Positions 1 through 7,496 of a stretch of 51,038 nucleotides of DNA are shown here, piece by piece. The stretch's first letter is position 1. The number at the start of each line of letters is the position of its first letter. Origin of the DNA: Longimicrobium sp. (GTDB taxonomy: Bacteria > Gemmatimonadota > Gemmatimonadetes > Longimicrobiales > Longimicrobiaceae); NCBI RefSeq assembly GCF_035474595.1, contig NZ_DATIND010000145.1, positions 1-51,038 of the forward strand. The letters are read 5' to 3'. A program made the translations under genes and the position numbers. The notes beneath the pieces are model-generated. The model was not told where the DNA came from. It saw only the letters and a list, made by a program, of their open reading frames with translations, and did not search any database.

Positions 1-7
1 GGAGCGC

Positions 8-87
8 GGGGACAACAGCAGTACCGTTGTCCCCGTGCGCAGGGGGCTCGGCGCCGTTGGCAACAGTTGTATCGTTGCCTACGGCGC
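8..87. repeat. Two adjacent hairpins with matching 9-nt loops
   Basis: Hairpin 1 pairs GGGGACAAC (8-16) with GTTGTCCCC (26-34) around the loop AGCAGTACC. Hairpin 2 pairs 51-64 with 74-87 (13 pairs, one T/T mismatch) around AGTTGTATC. Both stems end in CAAC/GTTG and both loops follow AG-NN-GTA-Y-C, while the outer stem bases differ but stay complementary. A third small hairpin (CCCCCGC, TT, GCGGGGG) follows at 99-114. The rest of 1-219 shows no gene. The stretch could be a structured leader of the gene at 220 or a repeat element. Confidence 0.6.
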
Positions 88-219
88 GCGCAGCCCGGCC
101 CCCGCTTGCGGGGGACACGCCCAAACCGGGCCGTTGTTCAGTCAGTTCAAATGACGCCGCGACGGCCCGCAACCTGCTGGGCTGTAAAAAACGAGGGAAC
201 CGCGGCGAACCGAAGGGCC

Positions 220-756
220 ATGATCAAAGTACGCGTGCAGAGCCTGGGGCTCGACCAGAACACCAAGTCGCCCGTCGTCATCCTGCAGGAGGACGGCGGC
301 GAGCGGGTGCTGCCCATCTGGATCGGGCCGGCGGAGGCCAGCGCCATCGCCATGGAGCTGGCCGGGATGAAGTTTCCCCGCCCACTCACCCACGACCTGT
401 TCCCCCTGCTCATCCGCGGGCTGGGGGGCACGCTCACCCGCGTGCTCATCACCAGGGTGCACGACAACACCTACTTCGCCGAGCTCGTGATCACGCGCGG
501 CGACGAGGTGTTCACGGTGGATGCACGGCCGTCGGACAGCATTGCCATCGCGCTGCGCACCCGCGCGGACCTGTTCACCACCGACGACCTGCTCACCAAC
601 GCCGCCATCGAGGTGCCGCCCCCCGGCGAGACGACCTTTCCGGGAGAAGGCGGCGATGCGGAGACGTCCGGCCCGCAGCCGGGGCTGAGCCCCGAGCAGC
701 TCAAGGAATACCTCCGCAAGCTCGACCCCGAAGACCTGGGACGCTTCAACCCGTGA
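220..756 (+). CDS. Bifunctional nuclease (BFN/DUF151) domain protein
   Basis: The 178-residue product opens with MIKVRVQSLGL and carries the BFN/DUF151 core over roughly residues 1-130: the VxIL..ED..R.LPIWIG segment near residue 20-35, then the RPLTHDLF and ITRV..NTYFAEL segments and a DARPSDSIAIALR motif. Those match the family well; the function in bacteria is unsettled (nuclease activity was reported for plant members). The tail (about 131-178) is acidic and Pro/Gly-rich. I chose the ATG at 220 because the conserved domain begins there; an upstream in-frame ATG at 67 would add a low-complexity extension through the hairpin region. The stop overlaps the next start (GTGA at 753), so the two are probably cotranscribed. 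Confidence 0.85.
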   Translation: MIKVRVQSLGLDQNTKSPVVILQEDGGERVLPIWIGPAEASAIAMELAGMKFPRPLTHDLFPLLIRGLGGTLTRVLITRVHDNTYFAELVITRGDEVFTVDARPSDSIAIALRTRADLFTTDDLLTNAAIEVPPPGETTFPGEGGDAETSGPQPGLSPEQLKEYLRKLDPEDLGRFNP

Positions 757-1787
757 TCGATTCAGTCCTGCGGATGCGGGCGGCGCGCTGCACGGCGCGC
801 CGCCCGTTCCCGCTCCTGACCCTGCTCCTCGCGCTGGCCGCGGGGATGCTTTCGTTTTCGGCCGACGCCGCGGCGCAGACCGTCACCGGGCGCGTGGTGC
901 GCGCGGGCGCCGGCGTGCCCAACGTGCCCGTGGAGCTGCACCGGGTGGCCACCGACACCTCCGGCCTGCTCGCCACGGGCACGGCGGACGGGGACGGCCG
1001 CTTCAGCTTTACCCTGCCGCCGGTGGACGCGAGGGGGTTCACGGTCTTCTTCGCCACGGCCATGGTAGAGGGGGTGCGCTACTTTGGCCCCGCGCTGCAC
1101 CCGGGGGAAACGGGCACTTCGTACGTGGTCGCCGTGTACGACACCACTTCGGCCAAACCGGCCCTGGACGCCCTGCGTGTGGGACGCCGCGACGTGATCG
1201 TGATCGCGGGGCAGCGCGGCGGCTGGGAGGTGGCCGAGGTGGTGCGCGTGGAGAACCCCACCGGCAAGACGGTGGTGGGCGCGGGCGGCTCCCCCGTGTT
1301 CGGGATGGCCATGCCGTCGGGCGCCACGGACTTCCAGACGGAGGAGCCGGGCGTGTCGGAGTCCGCCGGGGCGGAAAAGCCGCGCGACCTGGTGCTGATG
1401 GGTGGCCGCGTGCTGGCCACGGTGCCCCTGACGCCCGGCGGCCGCGACTTCTTCTTCCGCTACCGGCTGCCCGCGAAGACGGGGACGCTGGCCCTGCCGC
1501 TGTCGCAGCGCACGGACACGCTGGCCGTCTACGTGCGCCAGCCGTCGCCGGACGTGCGGGTGGACGGGCTGCCCGCGGGCGAGCCGTTCACGGCGGAGGG
1601 CGAGCAGTTCCTGCGCTACACGGGCACGGCGCTGGCCCCCGGCGCGACGGTCCGCCTGCGCGCGGCGAGCAACGGCGGCGCGCCCATGGACCCGCGGCTG
1701 GCGGCGGGGATCGTGACGGGGCTGGTGCTGGCCGCGGGCGCCTGGTTCGCCCTGCGCCGCCGGCCGTCGCAGCCCACGCCGGCCTGA
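753..1787 (+). CDS. Secreted, C-terminally membrane-anchored protein
   Basis: About 344 residues. The N-terminus has an Arg-rich stretch and a hydrophobic core (FPLLTLLLALAAGMLSF) ending near DAAAQT, a typical Sec signal peptide. The next 90 residues resemble a carboxypeptidase-regulatory-like / SpaA-type beta-sandwich (TVTGRVVRAGAGVPNVPVEL, then DGRFSFTLP). The middle is predicted beta-rich and unfamiliar. The C-terminus has one hydrophobic segment (AGIVTGLVLAAGAWFAL) followed by RRR, so the protein is probably anchored with its bulk outside the cytoplasm. The GTG at 753 overlaps the previous stop; the ATG at 774 would also leave a complete signal peptide, and neither start has a strong Shine-Dalgarno. 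Function unknown. Confidence 0.7.
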   Translation: MIDSVLRMRAARCTARRPFPLLTLLLALAAGMLSFSADAAAQTVTGRVVRAGAGVPNVPVELHRVATDTSGLLATGTADGDGRFSFTLPPVDARGFTVFFATAMVEGVRYFGPALHPGETGTSYVVAVYDTTSAKPALDALRVGRRDVIVIAGQRGGWEVAEVVRVENPTGKTVVGAGGSPVFGMAMPSGATDFQTEEPGVSESAGAEKPRDLVLMGGRVLATVPLTPGGRDFFFRYRLPAKTGTLALPLSQRTDTLAVYVRQPSPDVRVDGLPAGEPFTAEGEQFLRYTGTALAPGATVRLRAASNGGAPMDPRLAAGIVTGLVLAAGAWFALRRRPSQPTPA

Positions 1788-1807
1788 GCCGAAGGGGATC
1801 GCGGCCC

Positions 1808-2617
1808 ATGGCGCTGGCCAACACGCGGGCGCTGGTGCTGCAGTCGTTTCCGTACAGCGAAAGCAGCAAGGTGCTCCGGCTCTTTACCCTGGAGCACGGG
1901 CTGCGCTCGGTGATGGCCAAGGGCGCGCTGCGCCCCAAGAGCCGCTACGGCGGGGTGCTGGAGCCGTTCACGGAGGGAGTGGCCACCTTCTACCTCAAGG
2001 AGGGGCGCGACCTGCACACTCTCTCCGGCTTCGACCTGCTGCGCAGCCGGCAGGCGCTGGGGCGCTCGCTGGCCGCCTTCGCGGGCGCCTCGCTGGTGGC
2101 CGAGCTGGTGCTGCACGCCGACACGGAAGAAGCCAACCCCGAGATCTACGAGTCGCTCGCCGCCGCCTTCGACGCGATGGCGGCCGCGGGCGACGCGGAC
2201 GAGGCGCTCCGGGCCGCGCTCACCGGCGCGTGGACGCTCATCTCCCTCCTCGGCTTCGAGCCGGGGACGGACCACTGCGTGGTCTGCGAGCGCCCGCTGG
2301 TTCCCGCCGAGCCGGTGCGCTTCGACACGTCGGCCGGGGGCGTGGCCTGCGTCCGCTGCCGCCCGGCGGGGCGCATCATCCCCGCCGCCTCGCGCGCGGA
2401 GCTGCACGCCATGGTGCGCGGCCGCACCCCCGAAGAGCCGCTGGCCAGCCCGGGGCTGCACCGCGCCCTCCTGCGCGTGTTCCTGGAGACGCACGTGCAG
2501 CAGGACCGCCCCTTCCGCGCGCTCCCCCTCTTCCTGGACCAGATGGGCGCCACCGTCCCATCGGAGAGCGAGGCGGAGGGGGATGGGGATGGAGAGGCGA
2601 TGGACGGCGCGCGGTAG
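1808..2617 (+). CDS. recO: DNA repair protein RecO
   Basis: 269 residues, close to the usual RecO length. The N-terminal OB-fold begins ALVLQSFPYSESSKVLRLFT with the expected VMAKGALRPKSRYGG and LEPF segments; the helical C-terminal part carries a zinc site with two CxxC pairs (Cys157/160 and Cys181/184). RecO acts with RecR to load RecA onto SSB-coated single-stranded DNA in the RecF pathway. It starts at the ATG at 1808, 20 bp after the preceding gene, with AAGGGG upstream, so it may share that operon. The last 15 residues are acidic and probably disordered. No recF or recR lies in the window. Confidence 0.93.
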   Translation: MALANTRALVLQSFPYSESSKVLRLFTLEHGLRSVMAKGALRPKSRYGGVLEPFTEGVATFYLKEGRDLHTLSGFDLLRSRQALGRSLAAFAGASLVAELVLHADTEEANPEIYESLAAAFDAMAAAGDADEALRAALTGAWTLISLLGFEPGTDHCVVCERPLVPAEPVRFDTSAGGVACVRCRPAGRIIPAASRAELHAMVRGRTPEEPLASPGLHRALLRVFLETHVQQDRPFRALPLFLDQMGATVPSESEAEGDGDGEAMDGAR

Positions 2618-2826
2618 GGTGGCCGGACAGGCGCGTGTCATCCCGGTAGACGGCGAGCGCGGAGACGATCGGCCTCCCGCCGCGGAGTCGGACGCGCGGG
2701 CGCACTTTCGTACTTCCGTATTCCCGTACTTTTCGTACTCCCGCGCAGCGGGCCGACGAATCTTCCGTGCCCCCAGCGGGGTAGACGCGGGGTTCATCGG
2801 TGCCCGCGCGGGTGTGCCGGAATTGC

Positions 2827-2856
2827 TTGACCCATGGCGGACGCCGCGGATATGTT
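2827..2856 (+). promoter_or_regulatory. Sigma-70-like promoter
   Basis: TTGACC (2827-2832), an 18-bp spacer and TATGTT (2851-2856). It would start transcripts near 2863, giving an 80-nt leader for the gene at 2945. The 327-bp gap between recO and that gene (2618-2944) also has a degenerate run of GTACTT/GTATTC-like short repeats at about 2700-2745 and no convincing gene. Confidence 0.45.
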
Positions 2857-2944
2857 GACCCTGATCCCCAACCCCGAACCGTCCGACCCGTGCGACTCCA
2901 GGAGGCGAATGCGACGGTAAACGCATGAACAGAGGAAGGTGCTG

Positions 2945-3436
2945 ATGCGGCGCGCCCCACCTGTTCTGCTCCTCCTCCTGGTGATCTACGGCTTTCTCTC
3001 CCCTCCCGCGGCACGGGCGCAGGACCCCCGGGGAAGCCCGCCGGTGGTGACCCAGAAGGGATTCCGGCTGGAGCAGAACTACCCGAACCCCGCGAACCCG
3101 GGCACGTACATCCCGTTCTATCTGGAGGAAAGCCTGTTCCAGCATGGAGGCAACCGGGTGGTCTCCATCAGGATCGTGAACATATTTCGTCAGCTGGTGG
3201 CAATTCCCAAGGCCGTGGGCCATCCGCGCGGCCCCGACGTGCCGGTGAACAACCTCCCCTACACGGAGCCGGGCCGGAAGCAGGCGCGGTGGGACGGCAG
3301 GGACCTGAACGGCCGGATCGTGGCCACCGGGGTGTACTACTGCGAGCTGGTGGTGGACGGCAACACCGACTACATCAAGATGGTGGTCACCCACCCCCGC
3401 AGGCGCTCGCGATTCCCGATTCCATTCCTGCACTGA
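2945..3436 (+). CDS. Secreted protein with FlgD-Ig-like C-terminal domain
   Basis: 163 residues. A signal peptide (hydrophobic core PPVLLLLLVIYGFLS, cleavage near ARAQD) is followed by a short linker, then the motif FRLEQNYPNPANPGTYIPF and a C-terminal WDGRDLNGRIVATGVYYCEL. These two motifs frame the FlgD Ig-like / type IX-sorting-domain-like fold found at the end of many exported proteins in Bacteroidota and Gemmatimonadota, but here it makes up almost the whole protein. The ATG at 2945 has AGGAAGG five bases upstream; an in-frame GTG at 2939 is the alternative. A promoter lies upstream and a strong terminator 2 bp downstream, so the gene is monocistronic. Function unknown. Confidence 0.75.
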   Translation: MRRAPPVLLLLLVIYGFLSPPAARAQDPRGSPPVVTQKGFRLEQNYPNPANPGTYIPFYLEESLFQHGGNRVVSIRIVNIFRQLVAIPKAVGHPRGPDVPVNNLPYTEPGRKQARWDGRDLNGRIVATGVYYCELVVDGNTDYIKMVVTHPRRRSRFPIPFLH

Positions 3437-3437
3437 G

Positions 3438-3474
3438 AAGCCGGTTCGACGTGGTTTAGTCGGCCGGCTTTTTT
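3438..3474 (+). terminator. Rho-independent terminator
   Basis: AAGCCGG (3438-3444) pairs with CCGGCTT (3464-3470), an inner GAC/GTC pairs as well, and TTTT follows directly. It begins right after the stop codon of the FlgD-like gene. Confidence 0.85.
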
Positions 3475-3591
3475 GTTGGAGTGAGAGAAGTCCTAAGTGC
3501 TAAGTCCTGAGTCCTAAGTGCTAAGTCCTGAGTGCTGAGTGCTGAGTGCTGAGTGCTGAGTGCCGAGTGCCGAGTGCCGAGTGCTGAGAGG

Positions 3592-3690
3592 AGATCGGTG
3601 TTGAGCGCCGATGCCGCGGAGTGAGCGGATCAGCCTCGCGCAGTTTGCGAGGCTTCCCGTAGTTGTTGCTGCGGCTTCAGCCGCCGGTGA
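3592..3690 (+). repeat. Family A paired-hairpin element, copy 1
   Basis: Hairpin 1: AGCCTCGC / GCGAGGCT (3632-3654, 7-nt loop). The linker TTCCCGTAGTTGTTGCT follows. Hairpin 2: GCGGCT-TC-AGCCGC (3671-3684). Other copies lie at 37284 and 39325 (minus orientation) and at 50870 (plus). It does not code for a protein. Confidence 0.75.
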
Positions 3691-3700
3691 GCACACAAGA

Positions 3701-3736
3701 AGACCGGCCCGGTGCATCGTCGCACCGGGCCGGTCT
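3701..3736. terminator. Perfect 15-bp stem between convergent genes
   Basis: AGACCGGCCCGGTGC (3701-3715) pairs perfectly with 3722-3736 around a 6-nt loop. It stands between the plus-strand gene ending at 3436 and the minus-strand gene ending at 3773. The T-tract is poor on both sides, so termination strength is uncertain. Confidence 0.55.
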
Positions 3737-3772
3737 GACAACTTCAGGACTTGGGACTTAGGACTTCTTTTC

Positions 3773-4132
3773 TCAGTCCACGTGGTAAAGGAAGCGGCCG
3801 CAGTTCTCGCAGGTGCGGATCTCGGCGTTGCGCTCGGCGTCGCTGGCCTGCGCGGTGGGCACGGCCACGAAGCACCCGTAGCAGGTGCCGTTGATCACCG
3901 GCACCATCACCCGCGGCAGCCGCGCCGACACGCGCCGGTAGCGGGCGAGGATCTGCGGAGGCAGCGTCTCCTCCATCTCGGCGATCTTGGCGTCGAGCTT
4001 CTGGACGGCGTCGTCCACGCTCAGCCCGAACACCTGCTCCTGGACCTCGCGCTCGCCGGCTCCGGCGATGTCGCGGCGCTGGGTCTTCAGGTCCTGGATC
4101 TCCAGCAGAATCTCGAGGTTCTGGTTCATCAT
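3773..4132 (-). CDS. C4 zinc-ribbon protein with N-terminal coiled coil
   Basis: 119 residues. The first two thirds are helical and rich in Glu/Gln/Lys (EILLEIQDLKTQRRDIAG, then DAKIAEMEE), as expected for a coiled coil. The end carries a zinc ribbon with two C-x2-C knuckles (NGTCYGCFVAVP and RTCENCGRFLYHVD). This is the layout of the zf-RING_7/DksA-like C4 zinc-ribbon family, usually about 240 residues, so this copy is short. The start lies one base after the ptsN stop, meaning tight translational coupling; an ATG one codon in is equally possible. Role unknown; similar proteins have been linked to nucleic acid or ribosome binding. Confidence 0.75.
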   Translation of the reverse strand: MMNQNLEILLEIQDLKTQRRDIAGAGEREVQEQVFGLSVDDAVQKLDAKIAEMEETLPPQILARYRRVSARLPRVMVPVINGTCYGCFVAVPTAQASDAERNAEIRTCENCGRFLYHVD

Positions 4133-4133
4133 C

Positions 4134-4586
4134 TCAGACGCCCTTTTCCTCCAGCAGGGCCAGGAAGTCCTTCGGCCCGTCCAACCCCCCCAGCCGTTCG
4201 GTCACGTCGGCCTCCTTGGCGAACTGGGCGATGCGCCCCAGCACCGGCAGGTACTGGTTGCTCACCTCCAGCGGCGGGGCCACGATCAGGAAGAAGTAGC
4301 TCACCGGCTGGTCGTCGATGGCCTTGTAGTCCACGCCGCCCTTCTTGCGCCCGAAGGCCAGGCGCAGGCGGTTCACCACCAGCGAGCGGCAGTGCGGGAT
4401 GGCGATTCCCTTGCCGATGCCGGTGGAGCCCAGGTTCTCGCGGCGCTTCAGCATCTTGAACAGGATGCCCTGGGACTTGTCGTCCACCCCGAGCAGCCCG
4501 ATGAGCTCCTTCAGGATCTCGTCCTTGCTCTCGCCCTTCAGGTCGAGCTGGATCGCGTCCTCGCCCAGAAACTCACGAAGTTCCAT
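4134..4586 (-). CDS. ptsN: PTS EIIA-type protein (PtsN / EIIA-Ntr-like)
   Basis: 150 residues, the normal size of a stand-alone EIIA-Ntr domain. It starts MELREFLGEDAIQLDLKG and has the phosphorylation-site motif GIGKGIAIPHCR with His65. EIIA-Ntr proteins take phosphate from PEP via EI-Ntr and NPr and regulate nitrogen, potassium or stress responses rather than transporting sugar. The partner genes ptsP and npr are not in the window. It is the first gene of a two-gene minus-strand unit with the zinc-ribbon gene, behind a near-consensus promoter at 4655-4683. A second EIIA-like domain occurs at 49309, fused to CBS domains. Confidence 0.87.
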   Translation of the reverse strand: MELREFLGEDAIQLDLKGESKDEILKELIGLLGVDDKSQGILFKMLKRRENLGSTGIGKGIAIPHCRSLVVNRLRLAFGRKKGGVDYKAIDDQPVSYFFLIVAPPLEVSNQYLPVLGRIAQFAKEADVTERLGGLDGPKDFLALLEEKGV

Positions 4587-4654
4587 GTCTTCAATCAGGG
4601 TTCGGATCTATGTAGAAAACCGCGTCCGGCATGTTCCGGATACGGAAACGCGCC

Positions 4655-4683
4655 AATGTAAGCCACGGCTCGTGCACTGTCAA
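4655..4683 (-). promoter_or_regulatory. Sigma-70-like promoter of ptsN
   Basis: On the minus strand: TTGACA (4683-4678), a 17-bp spacer, TACATT (4660-4655). The -35 is a perfect consensus match. A start near 4648 would give a leader of about 62 nt. Confidence 0.65.
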
Positions 4684-4691
4684 AACAAGCA

Positions 4692-4726
4692 GGGAACAGG
4701 GGATAGGGGACAGGGGACAGGGAACG
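4692..4726 (+). repeat. Five GGGRACA heptads
   Basis: Units GGGAACA, GGGGATA, GGGGACA, GGGGACA, GGGAACG in tandem in the divergent region between ptsN and the next gene. A related run stands at 28285-28319. No complementary arm is seen here. The remainder of 4587-4854 holds only the ptsN promoter. Confidence 0.7.
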
Positions 4727-4854
4727 GCGGCCCTGCACGCTTTTCTCCCCGTTCCGGTGAATCGTGGCCGATCCGCCTCGCCGCGATTATCCTGAGGACA
4801 CGCACGTCTTCCGGCTCGCTGGATGAAAATCCCCTCCCACTTTCCGGATCTTCC

Positions 4855-5568
4855 ATGCGCCGATTCATCACCCTCGCTCTCTGCATCCTCGCCGCGCCTA
4901 CCCTCGCCCGCGCGCAGGCGGTCGGCATCTCCCCCGGCACCGCCACGTACGCCGGCCGCTACGAATACCAGGGGCAGACGCAGGACGGCGGTACCCGCCG
5001 GGTCAGCGTGTCGGACACGACGATCGACGGCGCGCACGTGTGGATCGTGGTGAACCGGCTGAAGGTGGGCGATGACGCGATGCTGGACTCCGTGGGGATG
5101 CGGGCGGGGGACCTGCGCCCCGTCTTCCGCCGCACGGCCGGGGATGGATCGCGCCTGAGCCTGGCCATGCGCGACGGCGTGGTGGAAGGCCAGCTCGAGA
5201 CCGACGAAGGCACGGTGCGGGTGTCGCTGCGCCCCGGCGAGCGCAGCTTCCTGAACTACTACGCGCTGTGGGCCGCGCTGCGGGAGTGGCCGCTGGCCGC
5301 GGGGTGGCGCGGCACCGCCAGCGCGCTGGAGCTGAACGGCCGCTCGGAGTTCACGCCGCTGGAGCTGGCGGTGGAAGGCGAAGAGCGGATCCACACGCCG
5401 GCGGGCGACTTCGACTGCTGGATCGTGCACGTGACCGGCGCAGGGGGCATCGACGAGCGCTACTGGGTCAGCAAGCCGGACCACGTGGTGGTGCGCACCC
5501 GCGAGCCGGTGGGCCCTCCGGGCGGCATGCTGCAGCTGGACCTCACCGCGCTCACGCACGCGCCGTGA
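4855..5568 (+). CDS. Exported DUF3108-like protein
   Basis: 237 residues. A short signal peptide (MRRFITLALCILAAPTLARAQA) is followed by a beta-rich domain: YAGRYEYQGQ, DTTIDGAHVWIVVNRL, ELEVEGEERIHTPAGDFDCW and RYWVSKPDHVVVRTRE. The pairing of an intermediate YEY..G strand with a C-terminal TPAG-F-CW and YWVS segment resembles DUF3108 / LolA-like periplasmic proteins; this is family resemblance only. The ATG at 4855 gives a complete signal peptide; no strong Shine-Dalgarno precedes it. It is followed 107 bp later by dusB on the same strand. Function unknown. Confidence 0.7.
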   Translation: MRRFITLALCILAAPTLARAQAVGISPGTATYAGRYEYQGQTQDGGTRRVSVSDTTIDGAHVWIVVNRLKVGDDAMLDSVGMRAGDLRPVFRRTAGDGSRLSLAMRDGVVEGQLETDEGTVRVSLRPGERSFLNYYALWAALREWPLAAGWRGTASALELNGRSEFTPLELAVEGEERIHTPAGDFDCWIVHVTGAGGIDERYWVSKPDHVVVRTREPVGPPGGMLQLDLTALTHAP

Positions 5569-5675
5569 GGAGAGCGGTGGCCGGGGTGATCGGGGTCGGC
5601 GCGGCTCGCGGCGTTCGGCGGCGGGTGGGACTAGCGCGGGTTGAAGCGCGGCGCCGATTCGGGTAGCTTTCCGGG

Positions 5676-6671
5676 ATGCAACAGAACGCATTCGACATGC
5701 TCCGGAGCGGCCGCGTGCCGCTGTACCTGGCGCCGCAGGCCGGCGTCAGCGAGAGTCCCTTCCGCCGCCTCTGCCGCTCGTTCGGCGCGGACGTGGTGGT
5801 CAGCGAGTTCGTGAGCGCCGAGGGGATCCGCCGCCACGACCGCCGCACGCACTCGTACCTGCGCTTCCACGACGACGAGCGCCCCATCGGCATCCAGATC
5901 TTCGGCGCCGACGCGCAGGCGATGGCCGAGGCCGCCGCGCTGGTGGAGGAGGTGTACGCGCCCGACTACCTGGACATCAACTTCGGCTGCCCGGTGAAGA
6001 AGGTGGCGCTGCGCAACGGCGGCAGCGGGTGCCTGAGGGACCTGGACATGGTGGAGCGCATCATTCGCGCGGTGAAGGGCGCCATCGCCATCCCCACCAC
6101 GGTGAAGATCAGGAGCGGCTGGAGCGAGGAGATGCGCGACCCCGTGTCCATCGCGCTCCGCTGCCAGGACGCGGGGGCCGAGGTGCTGACGCTGCACGCC
6201 CGCACCCGCACGCAGATGTACAGCGGCCACGCCAACTGGGACGAGATCGCCGCCGTGGTCGAGGCGCTCGACATCCCCGTCATCGGCAACGGCGACGTGT
6301 GGACCGGCGTGGACGCCAAGCGGATGCACGACCACACCGGGTGCGCGGGGATCATGATCGCCCGCGGCAGCCACGGGCAGCCGTGGATCTTCGGGCAGGC
6401 GCGCGCGGCGCTCGACGGCACCCCCATCCCCGACGACCCGGACGTGACGGAGCGCTTCCGCATCATCATCCACCACGCCCGCCTGGCCATCGCCTGGGAA
6501 AAGGATGAGGAGAAGGCGATGATCGAGTTCCGCAAGCACCTGGGGTGGTATACCAAGGGGCTCCCGAACGGGCGCATCCTCCGCCAGGAGCTGTTCGAGG
6601 TGACGTCGCTGCAGGAGGCGGAGGAGAAGCTGGAGCGGTATCTCGAAGAGTACGAAGGGGCGGCGGTTTGA
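5676..6671 (+). CDS. dusB: tRNA-dihydrouridine synthase (DusB-like)
   Basis: 331 residues, the usual size. The FMN-binding TIM barrel is clear: [16 protein letters not shown] near the start, [21 protein letters not shown] with catalytic Cys105, the [15 protein letters not shown] segment, [12 protein letters not shown], and [15 protein letters not shown]. The C-terminal helical domain has [20 protein letters not shown]. The enzyme reduces uridines in the tRNA D-loop to dihydrouridine using NADPH. Its stop overlaps the larB start, so the two genes are translationally coupled although their functions are unrelated. Confidence 0.93.
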   Translation: MQQNAFDMLRSGRVPLYLAPQAGVSESPFRRLCRSFGADVVVSEFVSAEGIRRHDRRTHSYLRFHDDERPIGIQIFGADAQAMAEAAALVEEVYAPDYLDINFGCPVKKVALRNGGSGCLRDLDMVERIIRAVKGAIAIPTTVKIRSGWSEEMRDPVSIALRCQDAGAEVLTLHARTRTQMYSGHANWDEIAAVVEALDIPVIGNGDVWTGVDAKRMHDHTGCAGIMIARGSHGQPWIFGQARAALDGTPIPDDPDVTERFRIIIHHARLAIAWEKDEEKAMIEFRKHLGWYTKGLPNGRILRQELFEVTSLQEAEEKLERYLEEYEGAAV

Positions 6672-7429
6672 CCCCCGAGCGGCTGCGGGCGCTGCTGGCC
6701 GAGGTGGCCGCCGGCGCGCTGACGGTGGACGACGCGGAGCGGCGCCTGGCCTGGGAGCCGTTCGAGGACCTGGATTTCGCCTCGGTGGACCACCACCGGG
6801 CGCTGCGGCAGGGCTTTCCCGAGGTCGTGTTCGGGCAGGGGAAGACCCCCGAGCAGATCGCCGGCATCGCCGCGCGCATCGCCCCGCGCGGGGACGGGTT
6901 CCTGGCCACGCGGCTGGCCGACGATGCGGCGGAGATGCTGGCCGCGAAGATCCCCGCCATCGAGCTGAATCCCCTCGGCCGGACGGCGTATCTCCCCCCC
7001 GCCGAGCCGGTCGCCCGGAAGACGCGCGGCAGCGTGCTCATCGTCACGGCGGGGACGAGCGACCTTCCCGTGGCCGAGGAGGCGGCGGTGACGGCGGCGG
7101 CGTTCGGCAACCCGGTGGAGCGGCTGACCGACGTGGGCGTGGCGGGGATCCACCGCCTCCTCGCCCGCACCGACCGGCTGCGCTCCGCCTCGGTGGTCAT
7201 CGTGGTCGCGGGGATGGAGGGGGCGCTCCCGTCCGTCGTCGGCGGGCTCGTCGCCGTCCCGGTGATCGCCGTGCCGACCAGCGTGGGGTACGGCGCGTCG
7301 TTCGGGGGGATCGCGGCGCTGCTGGGGATGCTGAACTCCTGCGCGTCCGGCGTCACCGTGGTCAACATCGACAACGGCTTCGGCGCGGCGGCCGCCGCCT
7401 CGCGCATCAACCTTCTGCCCGCTTCCTGA
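6668..7429 (+). CDS. larB: LarB, nickel-pincer cofactor biosynthesis (pyridinium-3,5-biscarboxylate mononucleotide synthase)
   Basis: About 253 residues if translation begins at the TTG at 6668, which overlaps the dusB stop (TTGA). The N-terminal helical part has [30 protein letters not shown], diagnostic of LarB. The C-terminal PurE-like domain has [32 protein letters not shown], the glycine-rich [22 protein letters not shown] with a conserved Cys, and [11 protein letters not shown]. LarB carboxylates and hydrolyses nicotinate adenine dinucleotide in the first step of the nickel-pincer cofactor pathway. The partners larC and larE, and any lactate racemase-type client, are not in the window. 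Confidence 0.92.
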   Translation: MTPERLRALLAEVAAGALTVDDAERRLAWEPFEDLDFASVDHHRALRQGFPEVVFGQGKTPEQIAGIAARIAPRGDGFLATRLADDAAEMLAAKIPAIELNPLGRTAYLPPAEPVARKTRGSVLIVTAGTSDLPVAEEAAVTAAAFGNPVERLTDVGVAGIHRLLARTDRLRSASVVIVVAGMEGALPSVVGGLVAVPVIAVPTSVGYGASFGGIAALLGMLNSCASGVTVVNIDNGFGAAAAASRINLLPAS

Positions 7430-7496
7430 CATTCCCTCCAGCGGACGCAGCCCCGCCCCGCCCCAGCTGATCGCCGCGGGCGCCGCGTACCTCGCG

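Larger units (their letters stand above)
3488..3766. repeat. Heptad tandem array with a distant complementary arm
   Basis: Fourteen consecutive 7-bp units run from 3488 to 3585, drifting from AAGTCCT/AAGTGCT to GAGTGCT/GAGTGCC. At 3746-3766 three units of the complementary form (AGGACTT, GGGACTT, AGGACTT) follow, then CTTTTCT. The first three ascending units can pair with them with two mismatches. Between the arms lie a family A hairpin element and a 15-bp terminator-like stem. The arrangement matches the heptad hairpins at 9385, 47181 and 50224. Confidence 0.75.

Noticed and set aside
27-752. Upstream part of the long frame that ends at 1787
   Set aside because: Before 753 the translation is His/Arg/Gly-rich noise antiphase to the BFN domain. 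Only the part from 753 on encodes a signal peptide and a sensible protein.
2583-2858. 91-codon plus-strand frame after recO
   Set aside because: It begins inside recO in another frame and runs through the short-repeat and promoter region; no family signal.
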